Shown piece after piece: positions 12,342 through 18,491 of a DNA stretch of 18,491 bases (positions within the stretch are counted from its first letter, which is position 1; each line of letters begins with the position of its first letter). The notes under the pieces are model-generated. The model had not been told where the DNA came from, searched no databases, and saw nothing but the letters and a program-made list of their open reading frames with translations. The stretch is from the NCBI GenBank assembly GCA_035629775.1, contig DASPHG010000070.1, positions 1 through 18,491 on the forward strand. Direction: 5' to 3'. The DNA is from DASPHG01 sp035629775. Its GTDB lineage: Bacteria > Actinomycetota > Thermoleophilia > Solirubrobacterales > Thermoleophilaceae. Made by a program: the position numbers and the translations under genes.

Positions 12342-13231
12342 CAGCTGATCTCCTCGCCGGTGAGGAGCACGAACACGTCCTCCAGGTTCGTCACCCGCCG
12401 CTCGCCCTCGAAGTCGGGCGCGTCGCCGTTCGCGCGCAGGATCGAGACCGACGTGCCGGTCCGGCGCGTGCGCCATCCGCGCGTGCGCGCGATGCCCTCC
12501 ACCTCGGTCAGGCGCGCCGGCGGCCCGTAGACCTCGATCGCCTCCGGGCCTGCGTGCTCGGCGATCAGCTTGCTGGGCGCGCCGACCGCCACCGCCTTGC
12601 CGTGCGACATGATCGTCACGTCGTCGCAGAGCCGCTCGGCCTCCTCGATGTAGTGCGTGCTCATCAGGATCGAGACGCCCTCGGAGCGCAGGCGGTCGAT
12701 GAGCGCCCACAGCTCCTGGCGGACCTGCGGGTCGAGGCCCACCGTGGGCTCGTCAAGCAGGACGAGCCGCGGCTCGTGCAGCAGCGCCCGGGTGATCAGG
12801 AGCCGGCGGCGCATGCCGCCGCTGAGCTGGTCCACCTTCGACTCGCGGCGCGGCGCGAGGTTCGCCAGCGCGAGCGCGCGCTCGATCGCGGCATCCCGCT
12901 CGGCCTTCGGCACGCGGTAGAGGTGCGAGAACACGCGCAGGTTCTGCTCGACGGTGAGCGACACGTCCAGGTTGTCGAGCTGCGGCACGACGCCCATCAC
13001 GGCGCGCGCCTGCTTCGAATCGTCCGGCAGCCGGAAGCCGAGCACCTCGAGCGCGCCCTCGTCGGGGATGACCTGCGCGGTCAGCATCTTCATGGTCGTC
13101 GACTTGCCCGCTCCGTTCGGGCCGAGCAGCCCGACGCAGCGCCCGTAGGGCACGTCGAGATCGAGGCCGTCGACGGCGGTGATGGCGCCGAACCGCTTGA
13201 CGACCCCGCGAAGGCGGATCGCGGACTCCAT
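12341..13231 (-). CDS. ABC exporter ATPase, NodI/DrrA-like
   Basis: The 296-aa protein has Walker A GPNGAGKST (37-45), Q-loop in VVPQLDNLDVSLTVEQNL (Gln84), signature LSGGM (136-140), Walker B LVLLDEPT (to 163), D-loop GLDP and H-loop His193 (MSTHYIEEAERL). The PQLDNLD stretch is typical of the NodI/DrrA subgroup. The C-terminal 90 residues are the family's variable domain. It energises the permease encoded next. It starts 8 nt after the MFS stop, so the two exporters are co-transcribed. Confidence 0.95.
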   Translation of the reverse strand: MESAIRLRGVVKRFGAITAVDGLDLDVPYGRCVGLLGPNGAGKSTTMKMLTAQVIPDEGALEVLGFRLPDDSKQARAVMGVVPQLDNLDVSLTVEQNLRVFSHLYRVPKAERDAAIERALALANLAPRRESKVDQLSGGMRRRLLITRALLHEPRLVLLDEPTVGLDPQVRQELWALIDRLRSEGVSILMSTHYIEEAERLCDDVTIMSHGKAVAVGAPSKLIAEHAGPEAIEVYGPPARLTEVEGIARTRGWRTRRTGTSVSILRANGDAPDFEGERRVTNLEDVFVLLTGEEIS

Positions 13232-13239
13232 CGCGGGGA

Positions 13240-14706
13240 TTATGCGGCTTCGGAGTAGGCGGGCTCTTCCGACGAAAGCGCGACCGCCGCGTCCTGCTGT
13301 TCGTCCGGTGTGAGGACCGTCACCGCCACCCCGATCGCTGCCAGCACCAGCCCGGCGCCGATCCAGAACGCGAGGTGGTAGCCGCCCGTGAGCGCCGACG
13401 CGGTGGACGCGCCGTCCTCCAGCAGGCCGTCCGTCCGCGAGGCGGAGACGGTCGCGAGCACGGCCAGGCCGAGGGCCGCGCCGACCTGGGCGGTCGTGTT
13501 GACGAGCCCGGACGCCAGGCCCGCCTCGTGCGGGCCGACGTCCGACATCGCGAGCTTCATGAGCGCGGGGAACGCCGTGCCGGCGCCGAGCCCGAGCAGG
13601 ACCATGACGGGCAGGACGTGCTCGGCCCAGTTCCCGCCGACGGGGGCGCGCGTGAAGAGGAGCAGTGACGCGGCGATCATGACGAGGCCCGGGATGAGCG
13701 TGCGACGGGCGCCGAAGCGCATGACGAGCCGCTCGGAGTAGCGCGCCGACATCAGGCCCATCAGGATCGTGCCGGGCAGGAACGCGAAACCGATCTCGAG
13801 CGCGTCGTAGCCGAGGATCTCCTGCAGGTAGAGCGTGCCCAGGAAGAACATGGCGAACATCCCCGAGACGCTGAGCGCCTGGATCGCGTTCGCGCCGCTG
13901 ACGTTGCGCGAACGGAAGATCTTGAGCGGGATGAGCGGGTTGGCCGCGGTCGCCTCGCGCGCGAGGAACGCGACGAGCAGCGCACCCGACAGGCCGGCCA
14001 GGAGCAGCGTGCCCGAGTCGCCCCAGCCGTTCTCGGCGGCCGGGCTGACGATCGTGTAGACGCCCAGCATCAGCGACGAGGTGATCAGCACCGCGCCCGG
14101 GACGTCCGCGCCCTGGCCGAAGCCGATGCCCTCGTCGCGGTCGAGCAGCCGCAGCGCGAACACGCCGGTCGCGATCGCGATCGGGACGTTGATGAAGAAG
14201 ATCCAGTGCCAGTTGATGAGCTCGGTCAGGACGCCGCCCGCCAGCAGGCCGATCGACCCGCCGGCCGAGGCGACGAACGCGTACACGCCGATGGCCTTGG
14301 CCTGCTCCCGCGGCTCCGGGAACATCGTGACGATCATCCCCAGGATCACGGCGGAGGTCATCGCGCCGCCGATGCCCTGCAGGAAGCGCGCGCCCACGAG
14401 CATCTCCTGGGTCTGGGCGAAGCCGCAGAGCAGCGAGGCGAGGGTGAAGAGCGTGAGCCCGGTCATGAAGACCGTCCGGCGCCCGACGAGGTCCCCGAAC
14501 CGGCCGGCGAGCAGCAGCAGGCCGCCGAAGGCGATCAGGTAGGCGTTGATGACCCAGGCGAGGTTCGACGAAGAGAAGCCCAGCTCGTCCTGGATCTGGG
14601 GCAGCGCGACGTTCACGACGGTCATGTCGAGGACGATCATCAGCATCCCCGTGCAGAGGACGTACAGGGCGAGCCGGCGGTTTCGGTAAGGCTGAGAGGC
14701 GGTCAT
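13240..14706 (-). CDS. MFS multidrug exporter, DHA2 (EmrB/QacA) family
   Basis: The 488-aa protein has 14 predicted helices. Helix 1 carries LDMTVVNVALPQIQ (the DHA2 motif D1), the loop after helix 2 has GRFGDLVGRRTVFMTG (motif A) and helix 5 has SAGGSIGLLAGGVLTELINW (motif C region, antiporter signature). It predicts proton-driven export of drugs or hydrophobic compounds. ATG 14706 is preferred; TTG 14733 is an alternative that would add nine residues, and the GGAGGG at about 14724-14729 is too far from the ATG to be a clear ribosome site. It is the first gene of the six-gene operon running to 10045. Confidence 0.92.
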   Translation of the reverse strand: MTASQPYRNRRLALYVLCTGMLMIVLDMTVVNVALPQIQDELGFSSSNLAWVINAYLIAFGGLLLLAGRFGDLVGRRTVFMTGLTLFTLASLLCGFAQTQEMLVGARFLQGIGGAMTSAVILGMIVTMFPEPREQAKAIGVYAFVASAGGSIGLLAGGVLTELINWHWIFFINVPIAIATGVFALRLLDRDEGIGFGQGADVPGAVLITSSLMLGVYTIVSPAAENGWGDSGTLLLAGLSGALLVAFLAREATAANPLIPLKIFRSRNVSGANAIQALSVSGMFAMFFLGTLYLQEILGYDALEIGFAFLPGTILMGLMSARYSERLVMRFGARRTLIPGLVMIAASLLLFTRAPVGGNWAEHVLPVMVLLGLGAGTAFPALMKLAMSDVGPHEAGLASGLVNTTAQVGAALGLAVLATVSASRTDGLLEDGASTASALTGGYHLAFWIGAGLVLAAIGVAVTVLTPDEQQDAAVALSSEEPAYSEAA

Positions 14707-14754
14707 GCGAGTAAGACAGAGTCCGCCCTCCAAATTAATCGGTCGGGTCGATGT

Positions 14755-14778
14755 GGTCGGTGACCGCCGTCACCGACC
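14755..14778. terminator. Hairpin after the exported propeller/Ig gene
   Basis: GGTCGGTGAC-CGCC-GTCACCGACC is a perfect 10-bp stem with a 4-nt loop, beginning about 6 nt after the stop of the upstream minus-strand gene and before the MFS start. It lacks a T-run. It may terminate the upstream transcript or act as an operator of the exporter operon. Confidence 0.55.
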
Positions 14779-14783
14779 GGTCG

Positions 14784-17414
14784 CTACCCGCGGACGATCT
14801 TGAAGTTCGCGCGCTTCGGCGCGGATGCGTTACCGGCGGCGTCCGCGGCGATGATCGTCGCGCGGTAGCGACCGCGCGCCAGCTTCTTCTTGCCGATGCG
14901 GCCGGTGAACTTGACCGAGTTCTCGCCGGCGGCCAGGTTGCCACGGGTGAGCGTGCCCTTCCGCACCGCGCGGGTGCACTTCTTGTTGTCGCGGTTCTGG
15001 CGCGTCTTCTTCTTGCACTCCTTGCCGACCTTGCGGCCGGTCGTGAGCTTGTCGATCGCGATCACCGCCGCGGCGGCCTCGGAGAGCGTGAACTTGAACT
15101 TCGTGCCGCGCTTCGGCTTCTTCTTCTTTGCGAGCACCGCTGTCGGCCCGTCTGCGACGGCGAACTTCGCATTCGTCAGCTTGAACTCGCTCAGCACCGG
15201 CGCGATCACGTCGAGAACCGGGTTCGACGGCTTCTTGGTCACCACGGCGCTCGGCGGCGTGGCCACCTCGACGTCGTTCGGCAGGTGATTGTCGATCCCG
15301 TCGTCGCTGATGTCGCCGTTCACGTCCGCCGTGACGATCATGCGGATCGTGTAGCCCACGTCGTCCGCCCGGATCAGGTAGGTCGGGCCGGTCTCGGGAT
15401 CCGTCGAGGCGACCTTCTGGATGAAGGTGCACGAGCCGCCCTGGGCGTCGCAGCGCATCCAGCGGCGGCTGAACTCGGTGGTCGGGTCCTTCCAGCCGCC
15501 GACCGTGCCCGCGAGGGTCTGCGCGACCTGGGCCTTGCCGGACAGCCGTGGCGCCTGCGAGAACGGCGGGCCGCCGTTCGGGTTGGGGATCGGATCCGCG
15601 ATCTGGGCGGGCGCGGAGGTCACGTCGTACTGGTAGAAGGACTGGATCTGACGGCTGCCGGACGCGTTCGTCCCGGTCACGCGGACCTGGATGTTGCGAG
15701 TCCCGTCGGCGGTGGTCAGGGCGTAGGTGCGGCTCGTGGCGCCCGGGATCTCCTCGCAGTTGGTCGTGGGCTCGTCGCAGCGCAGCCACTGGAAGCTCAC
15801 GCTCGTCGCCTGCGGGTTGAACCAGCCGTAGGTCGGGTCCGCCGCGGCGAGGCTCCCGTTCGCTGCGAACATGGAGTCGCCCACGACCGGCGCCGTCTGG
15901 TGCTCGGAGGGGGTGACCGTGATCGACGGATTGCTGACCTGGGTGTTCCCGGGGAAGTTGGCCGGATTCGCCGCCGTGGCACCCGTGATCCTGCTCGTGC
16001 GGACGACCGTGCCGAACGTGGGCGCCGGGTTCGTGGCCGTGACCTCGACGCGGTAGCGGAAGGTCGTGTCCTTCGGGACCACGTAACTGGTCTCCTCCGC
16101 CCCCTCGATGTCCGCGCAGCTATCAGCGCTGGCCGTCGTGCATCGCTGCCACTGGTACTCGAACTCGATGAACGCGGTCCCCGTCCAGGTCCCCGCCGTC
16201 GGAGGGAGGAGGCTCAGCGTCTGCCCGTCGACCGGCGTCAGGTCGCTGATCCGCGGGCACTGGGCTGTGACGTTCGTCGTGTTCGGCGACGGGCACGGGC
16301 TGTCGGGCGCCTCGAACGCCAGGAAGTAGCCGCCATTCGACTGCGTGCCGGCGATCAGGCCGAAGGCGCCCCCGCCGGGGATGACCGGCGCGGTGAGCGC
16401 CCACATGATCACGTTGCTGGCGGGCGGGCTGACCTCGTGCAGTCCCTCCTGGGTGACGGGGTCCCACTCCACCGGCGGCGGTGCCACCCCGTGCCCCTGG
16501 AGCGCGTGCCAGAGCCCCTCCTCGGTCGCCGCATAGAGGTGGGCGCCCTGCGCGGCGGTGAAGATCTGGAACCCCCTGGCCCGGACGGCGCCGAGACCGT
16601 CGTTGATCGGGGCCCAGGTCAGCCCGCCGTTGATCGAGCGGTAGATCCCGTTCGAGCCGGTCGAGACGTACCAGATGTTCGGCTGGCTCGTGTCGACCCA
16701 CGGCTGGATCGGCGATGCGCTGGCCGGGATCCCGTCGCTCGTGAGCTGCCACGTGCTGCCGCTATCGGTCGACCGGTACACGCCGCTGCCCGCCGCCACC
16801 AGGATGTACTGCGGTGCGCCGGGAGGCTGCGCCGCGAAGCCGTACGGCGTCTCCGCCGACGGCATGCCGCTGTTGGCCGCGGGCGGTGTCCAGCTGGCAC
16901 CGCCGTCGCTGCTCTTCCACACACCGCCCGAGGCCACGCCCGCGAGCAGCACGTTGCCCGGCAGGCTCATGAGCGACTGGACGGAGCCGTTCAGCTTGCC
17001 CGGGCCCGAGCCCTGCCCGAGCGGCTGCCACGCGCCGCCGCCGGACGACTTGTAGACCCCGTCGTCGGTGCCGGCCAGCACGTCGGTGGCCGAGGCGAGC
17101 AGCGCGCGCACGTTGGTCGCGGCCGGGTTCGGGAATCCGGTGTTGAACGCGCTCCACGTGGCGCCGCCGTTCTGGCTGCGGAAGACGCCGCCGCCCTCGA
17201 GGCCCGCGTAGACGGTGTTCGGAGGTATCGAGTACGCGAACGAGCGGACCCACTGGGCGCCCGAGGCCGCGTTCAGGCCGGGCAGCTTGTACCACTGCGA
17301 CGGCGGCGCCGGGATGTCCGCGGCGGCGGACGGCGCCGAGCACGCGAGGAGGAACGCGGCGAGAAGGAGTGCGCGTCGCGCGAGACCGACCGGGCATACG
17401 GGAGCGCGGGCCAG
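14784..17414 (-). CDS. Exported BNR propeller + Ig-like repeat protein, possible lipoprotein (start unresolved)
   Basis: Coding clearly extends to about 17397-17414, but no ATG/GTG/TTG lies in this frame upstream of GTG 17111. CTG 17414 is used as a placeholder (876 aa). The N-terminus is an export signal (LARRALLLAAFLLACSAPSA); the LLAC could be a lipobox. Then comes a propeller with Asp boxes near residues 80-87, 123-129, 168-175, 214-222 and 260-267, and three Ig-like repeats (about 411-476, 531-586, 636-701) sharing a WxRC...C pattern (WQRC, WLRCD, WMRCD) and a paired Cys. The C-terminal domain (about 741-876) is Lys-rich with two Cys (KECKKK, KKCTR) and a GRYRATIIAADAAGN motif that I associate with surface proteins of this bacterial class. 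It lies 54 nt after pilC, suggesting a pilus-linked surface protein. Confidence 0.85.
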   Translation of the reverse strand: MARAPVCPVGLARRALLLAAFLLACSAPSAAADIPAPPSQWYKLPGLNAASGAQWVRSFAYSIPPNTVYAGLEGGGVFRSQNGGATWSAFNTGFPNPAATNVRALLASATDVLAGTDDGVYKSSGGGAWQPLGQGSGPGKLNGSVQSLMSLPGNVLLAGVASGGVWKSSDGGASWTPPAANSGMPSAETPYGFAAQPPGAPQYILVAAGSGVYRSTDSGSTWQLTSDGIPASASPIQPWVDTSQPNIWYVSTGSNGIYRSINGGLTWAPINDGLGAVRARGFQIFTAAQGAHLYAATEEGLWHALQGHGVAPPPVEWDPVTQEGLHEVSPPASNVIMWALTAPVIPGGGAFGLIAGTQSNGGYFLAFEAPDSPCPSPNTTNVTAQCPRISDLTPVDGQTLSLLPPTAGTWTGTAFIEFEYQWQRCTTASADSCADIEGAEETSYVVPKDTTFRYRVEVTATNPAPTFGTVVRTSRITGATAANPANFPGNTQVSNPSITVTPSEHQTAPVVGDSMFAANGSLAAADPTYGWFNPQATSVSFQWLRCDEPTTNCEEIPGATSRTYALTTADGTRNIQVRVTGTNASGSRQIQSFYQYDVTSAPAQIADPIPNPNGGPPFSQAPRLSGKAQVAQTLAGTVGGWKDPTTEFSRRWMRCDAQGGSCTFIQKVASTDPETGPTYLIRADDVGYTIRMIVTADVNGDISDDGIDNHLPNDVEVATPPSAVVTKKPSNPVLDVIAPVLSEFKLTNAKFAVADGPTAVLAKKKKPKRGTKFKFTLSEAAAAVIAIDKLTTGRKVGKECKKKTRQNRDNKKCTRAVRKGTLTRGNLAAGENSVKFTGRIGKKKLARGRYRATIIAADAAGNASAPKRANFKIVRG

Positions 17415-17423
17415 GCCTCCACT

Positions 17424-17437
17424 GTAAGCGCGCTTAC
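17424..17437. promoter_or_regulatory. Perfect 14-bp palindrome between pilC and the exported propeller gene
   Basis: GTAAGCGCGCTTAC is its own reverse complement and lies in the short pilC/propeller spacer, just upstream of the propeller start region. It could be an operator for a dimeric regulator, such as one of the two LuxR-type proteins in the window, or a minor hairpin. No second copy was noticed by eye. Confidence 0.4.
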
Positions 17438-17468
17438 CGCAGAGGGCAAGCGTCCGGCGCCCGCCCGC

Positions 17469-18491
17469 CTACTTGATCTGGTCGTAGACCTGGAACATCG
17501 GCATGTACATCGAGATCACGATGAACCCGACGATTCCGCCGACCACGATAAGCATCAGGGGCTCGAGGATCGACGTGAGCGCCTTGACGGCCGCGTCCAC
17601 CTCGTCCTCGTAGAAGTCCGCCACCTTGGTGAGCATGGTGTCGAGGTTGCCCGTCTCCTCGCCCACGGCGATCATCTGGGCGACCATCGACGGGAAGATC
17701 GGCGATTCCTTGAGCGGACCCGCGATCGAGCCGCCGGCCTTGACGGACTCGATGACGTCGGCCATCGCCTTCTCGACGACGGAGTTGCCGGCGGTCTGGC
17801 CCGTGATCTCGATCGCCTGCATGATCGGCACGCCGGCGGAGTACAGCGCCGCGAACGTGCGCGACCAGCGGGCCAGCGCGATCTTCTGGACGGTGACGCC
17901 GATCTTGAAGGGGAACTTCAGGCGGATGCGGTCCCACTGCTGCCGGCCCCGCGAGGACGTGCGCCACTTCTTGAAGGCGATCGGGCCGCCGATCGCCGCG
18001 GCGATCATCAGGTACCACTGGCCGGTGACGACGTTGGAGGCCTGCACCGTGAGCTTGGTGATCAGCGGCAGCTCGCCGCCGAAGTCCTCGAAGACGTTGA
18101 CGAAGACCGGGACGATGAACGCGATCAGGCCGATCAGGACCATCAGCGCGAACGAGAGGACGACGATCGGGTAGGCCATCGCGCCCTTGACCTGGCGGCG
18201 CAGCTCGTCGTCCTTCTCGAGCTGGTCGGCGATCCGGTCCAGCGAGGACTCGAGCACGCCGCCGGTCTCACCGGCGCGCACCATGGCGACGTACAGCGGC
18301 GAGAAGATCTTGGGGTGCTTGGCGAGCGCGTCTGAGAAGGCGAGGCCAGACTCGATGTCCTCGCGCACGGCCCCGATGCAGTCCTTGAGCTTCTTGTTCT
18401 CGAGCTGGTCCTCGAGCACGTAGAACGCGCGCAGGAGGGTCATGCCGGACGTGATCATGGTCGCCAGCTGGCGCGTCATGACCGTGAGCTC
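17469..18491 (-). CDS. pilC: PilC/GspF-type pilus assembly platform protein (N-terminus beyond window)
   Basis: About 340 residues are visible, against the usual roughly 400. Two T2SSF domains are recognisable. The first ends with SPLYVAMVRAGETGGVLESS and the second holds ARWSRTFAALYSAGVPIMQA and PSMVAQMIAVGEETGNLDTM; the repeated GE(T)G motif is the family signature. Membrane helices lie at AYPIVVLSFALMVLIGLIAF, WYLMIAAAIGGPIAF and near the C-terminus (LEPLMLIVVGGIVGFIVISM). The protein sits in the inner membrane and couples the assembly ATPase to pilin insertion. Reading stays open to the window edge, with ATG 18479 probably internal. PilB/PilT genes would be expected upstream, outside the window. 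GspF of a secretion system is the alternative. Confidence 0.93.
   Translation of the reverse strand, partial: ELTVMTRQLATMITSGMTLLRAFYVLEDQLENKKLKDCIGAVREDIESGLAFSDALAKHPKIFSPLYVAMVRAGETGGVLESSLDRIADQLEKDDELRRQVKGAMAYPIVVLSFALMVLIGLIAFIVPVFVNVFEDFGGELPLITKLTVQASNVVTGQWYLMIAAAIGGPIAFKKWRTSSRGRQQWDRIRLKFPFKIGVTVQKIALARWSRTFAALYSAGVPIMQAIEITGQTAGNSVVEKAMADVIESVKAGGSIAGPLKESPIFPSMVAQMIAVGEETGNLDTMLTKVADFYEDEVDAAVKALTSILEPLMLIVVGGIVGFIVISMYMPMFQVYDQIK

Noticed and set aside
14751..18335. Open frame of almost 1200 codons on the plus strand
   Set aside because: Arg/Gly/Asp/Val-rich shadow of the propeller and pilC genes in GC-rich DNA; no recognisable domain.

Overview
The window is very GC-rich, densely packed DNA. 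Gene content points to a high-GC actinobacterium, most likely of the Thermoleophilia (Solirubrobacterales/Gaiellales-like) type. The support is type IV pilin genes together with c-di-GMP-I riboswitches, GGDEF/HD-GYP hybrids, and a secreted beta-propeller/Ig-repeat protein of a kind I associate with that class. The taxonomic call is inference; no marker gene is present. There are no tRNA or rRNA genes, IS elements or CRISPR arrays, and no gene-free stretch exceeds 300 bases.

Layout. (1) 1-960: two prepilin genes on the minus strand, a partial minor pilin and a major-type pilin with a strong terminator. The pilin leader carries a clear c-di-GMP-I (GEMM-I) riboswitch at 775-873. (2) 958-4891: a small membrane-anchored protein, then a divergent pair of membrane GGDEF+HD-GYP proteins. 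The second has lost two predicted metal-binding histidines of the HD-GYP domain. A long hairpin follows. (3) 4896-7335: a NarL-type two-component pair (ATGA overlap) and a divergent hemolysin III-type membrane protein whose leader holds a terminator-like hairpin and a possible 18-codon uORF. (4) 7346-8990: a second, more divergent c-di-GMP-I-like aptamer heads a two-gene unit, an unrecognised Cys-rich 137-aa protein and an HDOD-LuxR fusion. (5) 8991-10022: a coiled-coil gene that looks frameshifted, and a divergent DUF488 gene. (6) 10045-14706: a compact six-gene minus-strand operon: DHA2 MFS exporter, NodI/NodJ-like ABC exporter, MoaD/ThiS ubiquitin-like protein, five-Asp-box propeller and a tiny membrane protein. 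(7) 14755-18491: a large exported propeller/Ig protein with an unresolved start, just downstream of a partial pilC (type IV pilus platform protein).

How it fits together. Enzymes predicted to make and degrade c-di-GMP, two RNA sensors for it, the pilin and the pilus platform lie within 18.5 kb. The simplest reading is a c-di-GMP-controlled type IV pilus/surface-behaviour locus. The least described parts are the operon behind the second aptamer and the ubiquitin-like protein/propeller/exporter operon.
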